Positions 41,465 through 53,204 of a DNA stretch of 64,000 bases are shown here, one piece after another. Both the position numbers and the translations under genes were made by a program. This DNA comes from Micrasema longulum (Eukaryota; Arthropoda; Insecta; Trichoptera; Brachycentridae), in contig JAGVSM010004279.1 of assembly GCA_022494885.1 (NCBI GenBank), positions 1 to 64,000 on the forward strand, written 5' to 3'. The notes beneath the pieces were generated by a model. That model worked only from the letters and a program-made list of their open reading frames with translations. It was not told the origin of the DNA and made no database searches. The first letter of the stretch is position 1; each line of letters starts with the position of its first letter.

Positions 41465-41965
41465 GATATTTTAAAATTTCATTGGTAAACCCTTATGGGG
41501 AACAAACATTTTACAAAATATTTTTACTTTTAAAATTCACATTCTACTGTTAATGATAATATTTTTAACATCTTTTTTAAAGGTTGTCTGAGTCTTTTGC
41601 TTAGTTTTCTCTGGTAGTTTATTGTATAATTTTAGTTCATGGTTTATTTGTCTCGACTGTCTTTGTCTCGTTTTAGAAGGTTGTGTATGATATTTTTCTG
41701 ATACTCTCGTATTATGTCCATGTTTACTACAATTTTTTTCAATTTTTAGTTTTTCGTCTACAATTACGTCAGTGGTTAATTTATGAATAAACTTTAAGGA
41801 TTCTAGTTTAAAGAGTTCAGTTACATTTTATTGCTTAGTTTGTTTAAAAAGTTCTTAAGTTGCTGTTAGATAGGGTAGGTCATATACTAACTTTAATATT
41901 TTATTTTGCTGTCTTTGTAGTCTGTTTATGTCATTTTTAGTTCCTGTTCCTCATAGTAGTTGCAT
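41465..41965 (-). pseudogene. LINE ORF2 C-terminal region
   Basis: The minus strand reads DINRLQRQQNKILKLVYDLP, YLTATKNFLNKL, LKFIHKLTTDVIVDEKLKI, HGHNTRVSEKYHTQPSKTRQ, LYNKLPEKTKQKTQTTFKKD and VKNIIINS. The Q-x-x-QNKILK, H-x-HNTR and LYNKLP...K..FKK blocks mark the end of a Jockey/I-like ORF2. One stop and one shift were seen. A short relative is at 52040-52130. Confidence 0.75.
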
Positions 41966-42509
41966 AAAACATATTTTAGTTTTTACATAGGCTTCCTAAG
42001 GACTCGCTAAGGAGTAAAATCCAGCTTTTTGTCATAAAACATTCGGAAAACCTCAAAATACTGATCTCTATAAATAGCTTACGCGATCATATAGACAACA
42101 GTTCTCTTGTCGGGGTCTCGTATTTCCTTCAAGTGTCGCAATTTCCGGTTAAACTTTACTGAAAAATATATTGGCCAATTCAGCCAAACTCCACCTCTGC
42201 TGAAATGCAAGTTGCATACAAAACCACAAAACGGATTCAACTTTCGTTGGCCACCAGAAATTTATTTACCTGAATAAATTTAGACATACAATTGAATAGA
42301 TTTAGAAGTAAACAATGTTTTTGCTACCATTACCATTCATGTTTACAATATGGTCATGAAAATGACAATATCCGTCATAAGTCCTTTACATAATTGGCTA
42401 AATTTACAGTGAATGGGGCAACGAAAGCAGTAGAGTTTAATTCAGTGTTTCAAATAAATAAATGTTTCTTTACTATAAATTAATATTTGGAAGATGCAAT
42501 ATAATAAAT
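41966..42509. other. No recognised feature
   Basis: A slightly GC-richer patch at 42080-42240 has no protein similarity I can name. Confidence 0.3.
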
Positions 42510-42775
42510 GAAATATAATTAATGTAATCAATAGACACCATAACCTTGTATAATGTTTTAACTGTTTGTGTTTTCTAAACTTTTTTCATCTATTTGATAC
42601 TTTAATTATACATATATATTTATTTTTAATTAATTTTTATTACTGTATTTTTTATTTAGTTTTTTTCAGACTATTAGATATTGATATTGGTAATAAGTCA
42701 GCCATTTAACTAAGTATACCTTTGTTTTTATTTTTGTATGAATGACATTGTATATTTATGGTTAATAAAAATTGA
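42510..42775 (+). repeat. Non-coding 3' end of a LINE-like element
   Basis: Second copy of the 5380-5655 repeat. Both have the same order of blocks and end at TTATGGTTAATAAAAATT. Confidence 0.55.
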
Positions 42776-43329
42776 TTATTATTTTCACTAAATTGCGGTT
42801 TATGAAATCGAAAATGTTCAAAGAGTAACCAGTTTATTTACAAAAAAACATAGCTTTTAAGTGTGAGCGAAACCGATAAGAGGGCCCACATTCTTTAAAA
42901 CAGTTTTTGGGTATGTGGACTGAGTGTTTTCACTGGCATTTAGAAAAGAAATGTAAAAAGGGAAAAAGACAGTGAGCACAGATATGAAACAGAAATAAAA
43001 ATTAGTCAAGACGGCCATTTTGCAAGAAGGCAAAGACGCAGAACTCGTTGATTCACCGAGCTGTACATTTATATTATAAGGATACACCATAAGATAAGAG
43101 AAATAAACATTTTTTAAAATTTAAATGTATGGTAAAAAAATATGCGTGTAGCAGATTAAGTTAGCCCTAAAAAAGTAATCGTGTTGGCTTTGAAGAAGTT
43201 CTTATTTGTTTCCCAAAATTGTGTTTTTATTAAGTTAATGATTTTCAGAACAAATGTCATTGTATTTAAATGTATTCTTAGTTTATAATGTGTACTTTTA
43301 ATTCATTTAACAACGGCTTTACTCTTGTG
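42776..43329. other. No recognised feature
   Basis: A 77-codon minus-strand frame (43090-42857) shows no family features and is likely a chance frame. Confidence 0.3.
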
Positions 43330-43482
43330 TCAGACAGTAGGTGGTGTAGGGTCAGTGCGATTGTCTACCAAATTAGGGGTCTCGAGTTCGATTCCCGACG
43401 TGGTTGACATGAACTATTGATTTAATAAGGTGTTTTTACACTAGAAAGGGAATGGTGATAATAATGATGATGATGATGACAT
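43330..43482 (+). mobile_element. SINE-1 copy with internal deletion
   Basis: GGTGGTGTAGGGTCAGTGCG, then B box GAGTTCGATTCCCGACGTGG, AAGGTGTTTTTACACTAG, then directly GGGAATGGTGATAATAATGA and GATGATGATGAC. The middle 130 bp of the family are deleted. Confidence 0.8.
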
Positions 43483-43929
43483 TCAATATATTTAAAAAAA
43501 ATGTTATCCTGCATTAAGTGCACCTCTGTTGGCAAAAAAAGCAGAGTTTGACATTTAGAAAAATAATTCTAAATTTGAACATTTATTATTTTTAGTTATG
43601 GAACTCGATCATATACTTACGTACCTAATTACAAATGAAAAATTACATTATCTTTTTTACGTTTACCCGAACAGTTTTTACACGCTTTCGAAACACAATT
43701 GGTTTAGAATTCAATGTTAAGCTCACGTCAAAACCCGGCTGGCAGTTAAAGAACAACTAAATACGCGTTGGGCATGACTTATCGTTTACGCATGAATTAA
43801 GTATCAAAATTTTAGAGGGCTAAACGTGCATCTATGAGTCCATACTTTTATTTAAGAAAACCTATTTCTTTGGTTACGTAAAAGCATTATGAAACAAAGT
43901 TATGTATTTATCTTAAGAGGATATGCGGT

Positions 43930-45900
43930 TTGATTATTATTATTATTATTATTATTATGGATAACTTATACAGCGACATTTTCGTAACAAAATACCTTAA
44001 GGGCGCTTTACATAGTGATTCTTTTAAATTTGTAATTTAATTAAAATAATTTATTTTGTTGTCACATGATACGGATTTTTTCAAATGATTTAGAGAACAA
44101 GTGGGTTTTAAGCTTTTTCCGAAACATCCCTTCACTTTCACAGCCTCGCACCTCTGCTGGGAGAGCATTCCATGCCAAGGGGCCTGCGACCGCAAATGCG
44201 CGTTTACTAAATTTAGTGCGCTGTTTGTGTAGAGGTATAATAACTTTTCCTCTCGCCGTAGACGTAGCTGATCTAAGCGTTAGACGCCTGTCAGCTAGTT
44301 CATCTGGAATGCATAGCTCCCTTAGTTATTCCGGAGCAGAGCTGTGCAGTGACTTATACATAAGCCAACAGAGTTTGTATTCGACCCTCTGTGGAAAACG
44401 TAGCAAGTGTAGTTCCCGAAGTAGTGGAGTGATATGACTTAACTTAGAGATTCCGAAAATAGGTCTCGCTGCGGCATTCAATACAGATTGTAGGCGAGTC
44501 ATTTTGTTCATTGGTAGACCTGCATAGATACCATTACAATAATCGACTCTAGACACTACAAACGCAATTATTAATTGACGGGTGGCATCAACCGGCAAAT
44601 TTTTGCGTATGCATTTAATTTGTCTCAGCTGGTAGAAGCATGAACTTATCGTTCTACTAATTTGAGCGTCAAGAGAAAGGTCAGAATTGAGTTCAACTCC
44701 CAGTAGTTTAACGGTGGGTAATACGGTACTCCTTACATTGAGAAGGGCCGTATCCTGGATCAAATTCTGTCGTCTGGCTGAAGCGACCCATAGTTGTTCA
44801 GTTTTTGATGGGTTTAATGTTAGTCTGTTTTCAGCCAAACAGTTTCCTATTTTCTCGATGCATCCATTAATTAAATTGACAAGCACACTTCTCTCGCCTG
44901 GTTTGTAATAAAAATAAATCTGAGTATCATCTGCGTATCTGTGTAGCAGTAAGATCACAATCCACATTCTTTGATAATGTTCTATATATCTTTAGTGTAA
45001 AGGAGATAGAGGAGTGGTGCGAATACTGACCCTTGTGGCACTCCTGTAGACACCCGAAAGTTGGTTGAGCTTTTACCCTGGAACACAACTGCATATTCTC
45101 TCTCATTAAGATATGAACTGAACCACATATGTGCCTGATCACGGATACCATAAGTTTTCTCCAGACGTTCAAGCAAAATATTATGGTCTACAGTATCGAA
45201 TGCAGCACTCATGTCCAGAAGAGCCATCAACATCAGATTACCAGAGTCTACCGATAGATTAGTTATAATGTCAGATAGTACTCTTATCACTCCCGTCTCC
45301 GTGGAATGAAAACGTCGGTATGCCGATTGTCTTACCAAAAATAAAGAATTCTGCCCGATATAGTTAACGAGCCTATGAGAAACTGTTTTTTCTAGTATTT
45401 TTGATACGATGGGAAGATTTGGAATAGGGCGAAAACTGGAAAAATCTTCCACATCAAGTTGTGAATTTTTTAAAAGTGGAGTTACATTTGCTTCCTTTAT
45501 GGCTCTCAGAACAATGCTGCGCTCCATGGATGTATTAAATAAATCTGTTAAAAATGGAGCCAATACGTTAATGCATTTTTTCAAAAGCCGTGTTGGCATC
45601 GAATCTAATATACATTGTTTGTTGGGTAATGCCGCAACAATCCTTTTAACCTCATTTATGGATGTTGGTTCAAATTTACTTAATTTTTGAAAGGCATTAG
45701 CTAAAATTACAGGTTTTTTCGCTGAACTACACGCCAGTCTAATTTTTTCGACTTTATTTGTAAAAAAGTCGGCAAAATCAGTGGCAGTAGCGCCTGTGTT
45801 AGATGTCTCTGCTATACAGTCACCACGAACAGATTGAAGGCTTCGCCAGAGTTGTTTTGGCGACTTTTTCTGTTCAGTGATTTTTGTACACCAGAAACTA
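43930..45900 (-). mobile_element. CR1-type LINE, ORF2 reverse transcriptase to 3' end, frameshifted
   Basis: Minus-strand frame from about 45860 reads SPKQLWRSLQ, DFADFFTNKV, then from 45599 FLTDLFNTSMERSIVLRAIK, FRPIPNLPIVSKILEKTV, QSAYRRFHSTET, LLDMSAAFDTVDHNILLERL (catalytic Asp), STGVPQGSVFAPLLYLLYT. A stop and frameshift at about 44955-44985 follow, then RYADDTQIYF (the YADD catalytic box), RLTLNPSKTEQLW, LRQIKCIRKN and ALPAEVRGCE to about 44060. The 3' UTR ends in a run of ATT triplets (43932-43958). ORF1 and the endonuclease are absent. By family knowledge it is a retrotransposon that copied itself by target-primed reverse transcription; this copy is dead or nearly so. Confidence 0.9.
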
Positions 45901-47099
45901 GATTTTATTTATTTTATAAATGTCCTATAAGAGGCTTGCATATCTAACCATATTGATCGGTCCTTGATGACTTCTTCATATAAACGTATTTTCTGTCTAG
46001 ATTATGGCACTAGAGCAGTGATTTTTTCACACACTATAAATATTTATCATTGGCGTGTCCGTATTGGTTGGCATTTTTGATGAATTGTTAATTATGGAAA
46101 CTGAAAAAAACGCCCTGTTTTATCTGCTGTTTCAGGTGCGTGGCATACAAATATGATTACCATGTTAGACAAATCGGCTCAGTTTTTAGGTACGGAAAAC
46201 GGGACAACGAAACGTCGATTTTGTCTATTCTAACAAAAGTCTGACATGTAGTTGTCTTTTTCGTGCAGTATCGGAGAGGCATCTATAAGCCAGTGGTAGG
46301 AAATAATATTGAAATACCTATTTATCAATATTCCCCTGTCACCGCATATTCTCACAATTTATACAATCCAAAACGCAAAAATAATAATGTATATGTACAT
46401 ATCTAGTTTTAACTAAATACAATATTTTTTATAAAACTTTTGCTTGTTCTAATATGTTTAAGAATATGTAATCGAATCTAGCAATATCAAAGCATTGCTG
46501 GGTTTAGCTTGTATAATATAAAGTTTAGTGATAATAAGATTTAAGTTGATATTACGACATTCATATTTTATAATGTTTGTATTATTTTAAGAACAAATAA
46601 AATAAGACATTAAAAAAAGTCAATCTAAAATGATTATTATAATAAACATTTAAAAATTGTATTTGAAAAAAATTCTGTTGTATTTCTGGCCCTAGAAACC
46701 CATGATAGATATGGTAAATTATAAAAAATACTCAATTGTTATAAAAGTAACATGTTCTTGTTTATAATATTTTCACAATCCTCTGTGTTTATGGTTAATA
46801 TCTTCGTAGTGCGATATACCAGGACAGTTTCATGTCAGAGAATCGTAAAAAAGGCTTTTCACAAAGTACGCCTCAGTAGTGTGTTGAGAATTTCAATTTT
46901 CTGGGAGCATTTTCGCCGGAAGAGCTTTGAAAGCTATTCAATGAAGCCAGACTCGTGATAAGATATGAATGAACTATAAACTAGTTCCATATAATATGTA
47001 AGGCGATGGTTCCGTATACCGATCTATTTTAATCAATTTATGTTCGAAATTCTGAATAAAACCAAATGACATGACTTTATTTTACTTGAGTCTGCATCG
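45901..47099. other. No recognised feature
   Basis: AT-rich. 46020-46300 has a GC-richer patch without recognised similarity. The open frame at 46752-46958 has no family features. Confidence 0.3.
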
Positions 47100-47930
47100 T
47101 TACCAAATGTATAGTTTTAGTTTTGTTACTCCCATAACTACCGTAACTTTCGAATTTATAGAAGTATCAGTCTGATCGTCATCATCACCCTGCTCTGGGC
47201 GGTCCTCGGCTGTACTATATCCAGGAGTCTCTTCTACTCTTATCGGTCTGCTGCCCTTACTCTCCAGTTCCTTACTTTTAATGCCGCCGTATTCGTACTG
47301 ATGCAGTCTATCCATCGCATTTTGAGCCTTTCCAATCTTAGTCGATCTTGTGGCACAGAGAAAGTTAGGCGTTTTATGAAATCATCGTCGTCCATTCTTA
47401 TTCTTGGTCAACCCACCTCAAGTGTCCCATCTCGATAATTCTGATCACATCGGGTGCTCTAAAGATTTAATACATCCTTTAATAGAAAGCAATATTATTG
47501 ACGATTGTTTTCTCTTATAAAGTCATATACAACTCTAAAAATTCTTCTTTCAAACGCTGCAATGGTTTCCTCAATATTCTTTGTCACTAACCAGATTTTG
47601 GAGGTGTATGTCACAATTGGTATGATCAGTGTTTTTCACAGATCTAAGCATTTCTTCGTATTAGTTTGGACCGTAGTTGTTTCTGGAGCGCGCAGTAGCA
47701 ACGTTTTGCAGCCAGAATGCTCCTCCTGGTTTCTCCCTGTGTATTCTTGTCACTACTGACTGTAGAATCCAGGTATGGAAACAAGTCGATCACCTCGAAA
47801 TTGTAATTTCCGGCTGTGAAGGTATGAGAGAATGTCCCTAGGGTGTAAGAGGCAATCATCAATTTTGTTTCATTCTCATTAATCATGAGTCCCATTTTTC
47901 TTGTATGTAGTTCAAGCGCTATGAAAGCTT
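47100..47930 (-). pseudogene. RTE-like LINE reverse transcriptase fragment
   Basis: From 47895 the minus strand reads MGLMINENETKLMIASYTLG, NYNFEVIDLFPYLDSTVSSD, GETRRSILAAKRCYCALQKQ and LRSKLIRRNA. Later, shifted, come WTKLMIPIVTYTSKIW-like and MGHLRWVDQE-type pieces and a GRPxxRWxD remnant (KAQNAMDRLHQYEYGGIKSK). The MGLxINExKTK and FxYLGSxV...AANRCYxxLxKQLxSKxLSR pattern identifies RTE-type elements. Confidence 0.75.
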
Positions 47931-47934
47931 ACGT

Positions 47935-48290
47935 TTAAGTGGCCACTTTACACACTGTGTAACATTTACAAATTTGCCCATGTTTAAACATCCAGTGTTT
48001 TGTCTACAAATATTTGAACAAACTCAAAATTTTGTAACTATTACTGTATCTTCTGTATGTATTTAGTAATCCGACAAAATTATACCTAAATTCATTGCAA
48101 CAGAGAAAAAAAGGTTTTTGAGAAGGACATATAGAAGTCTAGACATTTACAGGGCATATGATCCGTCATTGACTGGTTTAAGTGGCCGTATACCTCTCTG
48201 TTCCAACAAATAACTCCCTAGGTAGGAAATGCAGCCTGTCTACAAACATTAAGACAAACCCACAACATTGTTAATCAGACAAAATTATTT
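47935..48290 (+). repeat. Dispersed repeat family B, two partial copies in tandem
   Basis: First piece: AAGTGGCCACTTTACACACT, GTGTAACATTTACAAATTTG, then GTCTACAAATATTTGAACAA. Second piece from 48098: CATTGCAACAGAG, AGAAGTCTAGACATTTACAG, GCATATGATCCGTCATTGAC, then CCTCTCTGTTCCAAC and GTCTACAAACATTAAGACAA. The second has facing ends. Confidence 0.65.
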
Positions 48291-49346
48291 TAGTACTTTT
48301 TTGTTAAAAATGACTTGGACGGGCTAATTTTTTTGAGAAGAGAAAAAATAAATAGCACGGTAAATAGGATTAAAATATGCAAGCAGCGTAGAACGGAAAT
48401 TTACTTTTAAGACACCTAGACTATACTCGATTGCTACATCCCTTAACACGAAGAATATTATATAGTTCACACATATATGTAATAAAATACAGGTTGTGCT
48501 ATCATTATGTTTTATTATTGCATGTTCTCAGAAAGCGAGCTCAAAATGAAATGCTTTGTATGCATGAAGATATAAACTGTAGAGAGAGAAAAGCAATTTG
48601 GAACAAAATAACAACGCAGGTACAATTCACGTATAGAACGGGTTATATAACATTATGATTTAAGCGCGAACATCTAAATAAAATTGTGATTAAATGTTGA
48701 GCGAACGTAAACTGTAACTTCTTACCACCTTCAACCACATATGTGTATTGCAGACTCAGTAATTGCTGTGGCTAATGGAACCAGGTTTAATTGATATAAT
48801 ATTTCATATTATTTTTTAAAGTTTTCAAACAAAATACAATATCGGAACTGTTTTGTTGATTCCTTTGATACCTTGAGACTGTAAAATAAGGCTTTGCTTT
48901 TTCCCGAAACACGTTCGAAGAAAATTGGGTATGTTGGATTTAGCGATGTACGTCATGCTTTATGTGTCAATCCAGGAATTAAATTAAAGGGATAGGGACC
49001 TTCGTTTTCCTTCCTTTGACACTAGTTTCGGGATGGCACTCGATCGTTTGCTAGCACTTCACATAATTTGATTGATTCGCGCACGGTATCTTCGATTGAA
49101 TTTGATCCTGGGTTTTTGCGTCTATTGTTCGTTCGTAAGAAATTACTAATCTAAATAGTAGACTAACTCAAGAGAACCACGCGCCAACCGTTAGGACCCG
49201 TTTCGTCTGCTCTAAGGTCTGAGAGATTGTTAGAACTATTTAAACTGTTTCTACTGTTGGTATTAGAATAATGGTTTTTTGCGAGGAATTCAGTATTATG
49301 ACGAAAAGTAATTTCACTTGATTTCCATAGGGATCATGTTAGGATC
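48291..49346. other. No recognised gene
   Basis: Mixed AT-rich sequence. 49000-49250 is GC-richer. No motif recognised. Confidence 0.3.
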
Positions 49347-49866
49347 TGTGTTAGGATTTTGCCAGTAGTGTCTTGATAATTTGATGTTCCTCTGTGATTT
49401 GGTATAAATACGTATTGTTTTTCTTCTGTTGCTTGAGTGCATGTTGTATAGGGCAAATTATTTTCATGTTTTCTATATGTATTTGGGTTTTGTATCTTTG
49501 TTTGATTTGTTTGTAATACTACGTTCTTCTTCCTTTCCGAGGCGGGATATGGAGCGTGCGGCAGCGGTCTCAATTTGGAACTAACACTGTATTCCTTCAA
49601 TGTCATACTGGGAAATTAGAAAAAGGTGATTGTGCTGACCATGTGTATTTGATTAATCACAAATTGATCATACTGCAGTGAGGGGTACAATGAAAGCTTT
49701 TAAAGTTTCTTTGTTTTGTTATTTCCGCGGTTTGATTGTAAAGAAATATTAAATTTTCGCTTAATTAAACGACTAATAAGTTTTAAAAAATTGATATTGA
49801 TATGCGAAACTGAAGAAAGACTCAAGTCTTTATGAACAGTTTCGGGAAAGGGGTGGATGCTTTCAT
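49347..49866 (-). repeat. Two-copy repeat family C with conserved short reading frame (copy 2)
   Basis: Reverse complement of 15118-15600. The frame stays open for 90 codons here (49606-49334): MTLKEYSVSSKLRPLPHAPY, PASERKKNVVLQT, YRKHENNLPYTTCTQATEEK, YVFIPNHRGTSNYQDTTGKI. The first 33 residues agree with copy 1 except for a few conservative or single-base changes, and the same ATG is used. The hairpin is at 49803-49845. It may be the 5' exon or terminal repeat of an unnamed mobile element. Confidence 0.6.
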
Positions 49867-50269
49867 TGTTGCTCGTTACGATATGTTACAAAGTACTGTT
49901 GCTTTCGCGATTCGCCACCAAAAAAGGAAGTGACGTCAAAGACTGTAGAACTCAAGTCAAGGGCCACCGGATTTCAAAGGATAAGACAAATTGTCACTTG
50001 AGTTAACTATACACGTATCCGAAACAGGCATTGATAATGGATTAAGTTCTAGAATGAAAGATTTAAATCAATACATATTATGTTTTTTTTTCGTTTGTTC
50101 AACTTTTTGTTTGTAATGTCAATTGTACATTAGCGGGCTAGTTACAAGATGGCAATTTCTTCCATACAACCAAAAAACTAAAAGTTTAATTTTTATAATT
50201 CAAGTTACAAAACATATTGAATAGAAAATATAAATAAAAAAGGAAAAAAAGAGGAAAGAAAAAAAGGAG

Positions 50270-50392
50270 GAGAGATTAAAGAACTGCAAGGAGATGTTTC
50301 TTCAGACGTGATTTAAACAGAGATTCTGTAGTAACATTTTTGATGGTGGATGGGAGATGATTAATCATTTGAGCCGCATGGACACTATATTA
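50270..50392 (-). pseudogene. LINE ORF2 extreme C-terminus
   Basis: The minus strand reads NYSVHAAQMINHLPSTIKNV, TTESLFKSRLKKHLLAVL and stop, equal to the NxLPxxIK...FKxxLKxHLL ending. An A/G-rich tail follows (50220-50270). Confidence 0.6.
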
Positions 50393-50577
50393 GTTAGAAA
50401 AAGAAAAGAAGAATTGTGCATCTATAAGTAAATATTTTTAAAATTTATTTTAAGTCATTCATAAGTAGCAACAAGATATTCTTCAGGGTTAATGTTAATA
50501 GTGAATATTGTTGTAGAAAACAGGTAATAATTCCGATTTGTTAACTAACTTATATTATATTTGCATGTTTAAAATAC

Positions 50578-50842
50578 TAAAATCATCATCGTTTCCCTGT
50601 CCGCACCTAATGGTGTATAGGACACTGCGTTGGTGATCAATCGCAGTGTATTTAATCATTTTTCTAACATGGGGGTAAGACGACCAGTCTTACGCTTCAG
50701 GTACCAGTCCAGGGACTATGAAATACTCTTGTGTATAGCACCTTTTTAAATAATTATTTCATGTCAACCATGTCGGGAATCAACTCCGAGACCTTTTGCG
50801 TGGCAGGCAAATGCGCTGACCACTGCAGCACGAGGCCGACAG
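50578..50842 (-). mobile_element. SINE-1 copy, full length, best reference
   Basis: The minus strand reads GGCCTCGTGCTGCAGTGGTC, AGCGCATTTGCCTGCCACGC, AAAAGGTCTCGGAGTTGATT (B box region), CCCGACATGGTTGACATGAA, CATAGTCCCTGGACTGGTAC, GAAGCGTAAGACTGGTCGTC, CACTGCGATTGATCACCAAC, CCATTAGGTGCGGACAGGGA and GATGATGATTTT. The tRNA-like head has a loop with a Gly-type anticodon region (GCC). Confidence 0.85.
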
Positions 50843-51864
50843 AGTACCAACCTAATATATATATTTATCAACTAAAACCAGCATGGGTTAAACAGTAATA
50901 AAATTTGTCGGGAGAAAATGCCGTCGTTTTGAAGTTAAACTTCACCCACGAATTACCTCATCGCTAGATGATGGAAGACTGGCGCAACTATCCAAGGATT
51001 CTGACGAGGATTATCAGCTCCAAATCTATTCAGGATGCAGGATGATCAACATGAAATCGTTGGATGGATGAGTCTTTACAAAACCATGAGGCCACGAATT
51101 TTCTAACCGTTTATTAAATATTTATTACATTCAAATATTTTTTTTTATAATACTCAGTATTTTTTGTAAATAAAACACGTCAATGGTGACATTTCATGTA
51201 AGTTAGTATAATTTTACGACAGTAAAAAGGTTGTGCAATCGACTAATATGCTTTGATATAAAATCCTCCATTGTTTGAAGATAATTTATTGATTTTAATG
51301 CTTTGATTATGAATTTTTCTATATAATAATTTTCATCTAATCAAGTCACTTATTCGATTTCGAATAAAAAATTAAAAAACTAGCATTCAAACAAATTAAT
51401 TAATTCATAAATTGAAGTAACTTTTGCATAAGGTGAGTATTAAAAATGTTACCCTTAGGCCTTCAGGTCTTTAGAAAACAAAATAAATAAAAAGGTGGTG
51501 ATCATACTCGTAAGAACCTGTGTGCTGTTAGTGAGTTTACCGACAGATGTCCCCAGAGAGAGATGAGATATTTGAGGCCAAAACAACAAGAACTATTACG
51601 GGGAAAACGTTGGACTTTGCTATAACTTTCTCCACCGAGTTACCGAGTTACCGAGTTGGTGGTTGGCCGCGCCTCGGGAAGGACTCGACTATTTTTGATG
51701 CAACTTAAAACTTGCTTAGAGCAAGTGCTTGAATTAAATTGGTGACTTTGTTGGACTTTTTGAAACTTATACACCGATTTCTTAAGTTTTACAATTCAAG
51801 CGCATTCAATTCAATTTATGCGGTGGGGCAAAAAGCAGCTTATGAAATAATGAGTGATATTCAT
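50843..51864. other. No recognised gene
   Basis: AT-rich except 51540-51730. CCGAGTTACCGAGTTACCGAGTT near 51640 is a short triple repeat of CGAGTTAC. Nothing else. Confidence 0.3.
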
Positions 51865-51945
51865 GAATCACTTTGTGAAGCTTAAGGAATTATATTACAA
51901 AAATGACGCTAGGTAAGTTACCCATGAAAATAATAATAAAGGACA
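51865..51945 (+). mobile_element. CR1-type LINE 3'-end stub
   Basis: ATCACTTTGTGAAGCTTAAG, GAATTATATTACAAAAATGA, CGCTAGGTAAGTTACCCATG, AAAATAATAATAA match the last 75 bp of the LINE copies at 36405-36475 and 43930-44010. Confidence 0.7.
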
Positions 51946-52039
51946 CATATTATTGGATACGACTGAATTATTATCGAAACGAAAAAAATAACTACATTTC
52001 TACACTTATTTTTTATTTGAAATTTATTTATCAACCCTT

Positions 52040-52220
52040 ACAGATTTTAACATTATTTTTTTTGTCTGGTAGTTTATTGTATAATTTCAGTCCCTGATTT
52101 ATTAGTCTCGATTGTCCTTGTGTCGTTTTGGAATGTAGTATTTATTTATTTATTATACGGCATAAGTGCCTTTCACAATATAAAATATAACATTATAATC
52201 GGTTCAGTAATTCAAAAATA
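52040..52220 (-). pseudogene. LINE C-terminal scrap and adjacent LINE tail
   Basis: TGTCTGGTAGTTTATTGTAT, AATTTCAGTCCCTGATTTAT and TTGTCCTTGTGTCGTTTTGG match 41605-41680. From 52140 a different LINE tail starts (TTATTTATTTATTATACGGC). Confidence 0.55.
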
Positions 52221-52489
52221 GAAAACATTATAAAAATATCTACTCGTAGATATTTTTGTATTATGTCCATGTTTAAATAATTCAAATTTATAAATATATT
52301 CCCTGAGTAATTTAAATTTGGCGCTTTATAATATTATTCATACTAATAATATTTATATTGACGTATTATATTATTTAGGATATTTTTACAATGTAAAAAA
52401 AACAAATAACAATAATTTTAATAATAATTCATAACTGTTTGAAAATGTAAATATTAATTTTAAAGGAATGAAAAAATATTATTGTTAAT

Positions 52490-53170
52490 ATGTTACAACA
52501 TAGATGAAGAACATTTGAACGTAGTTATGCAGAAAGCAGCCACCCATAGAAAAGTGAAACTGAGATAATAGCACCTTTGTGAAAAGAGTGAACTATTATA
52601 TTACACAACAGCTGGAATGTTTTTGACTTTAATAAATGATAAACAATGAATACACTAGTATGTTTTACATTACTAACAAGAATCTCATTACGTATTTGAC
52701 CAGATTAATTGATTTTTAAAGTACCGTAATATTTTTCTAGTGCTGTGGGTGTTTTCTGCAATTTGAAAAATGCCGTTTTTGTGATCGACACCATTTTCAG
52801 AAGGTGATTAATACAATTTTTTGTATGAAAGCGGTCTGGGCTATTTTTAGCAGAACATATGATTGAAATTAATGCACACGATAACATAAATATCTCATTT
52901 TTTCAAAATTGTGGACTGGCTGCTTTCTGCTGTACTACGTTCATTTCATAGAAGGAAATATGCAAGTCTCGGCATGCCCTGTCATTGGCTGGTTTCGGTA
53001 GCCACTTTACACATTGTGTAAAATTCACCAATGTGCCAATATTTCAACATCTATATTCCTTCAACTCTTTTATTCGTTGAACTTTGTCAAGTAAAAGAAC
53101 TAAAACCTTTATCGATGCAGGTGACATTCTGACCTAATTATTTCACCTATATAACGGCTGTAACGTCTGA
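52490..53170 (+). repeat. Dispersed repeat family B, split by a MITE
   Basis: The left bit TGTTACAACATAGATGAAGA, ACATTT is at 52490-52516. The right bit from about 52943 (GAAGGAAATATGCAAGTCTC, CCTGTCATTGGCTGGTTTCG, CACTTTACACATTGTGTAAA, CTTCAACTCTTTTATTCGTT, GTAAAAGAACTAAAACCTTT) continues the family order. Confidence 0.7.
52517..52942. mobile_element. MITE inserted in family B repeat, 26-bp inverted ends
   Basis: The left end GAACGTAGT, TAT, GCAGAAAGCAGCCA and right end TGGCTGCTTTCTGC, TGT, ACTACGTTC are inverted with a 3-base difference. The 426-bp body is AT-rich. Its 60-codon minus-strand frame (52887-52705) has no recognised similarity. Confidence 0.75.
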
Positions 53171-53204
53171 AAATATTTTTTGATTTTTGATTTTTAATTA
53201 ATTT

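Noticed and set aside
44066..44437. 123-codon plus-strand frame
   Set aside because: It is the antisense of the CR1-type LINE coding region at 43930-45900.
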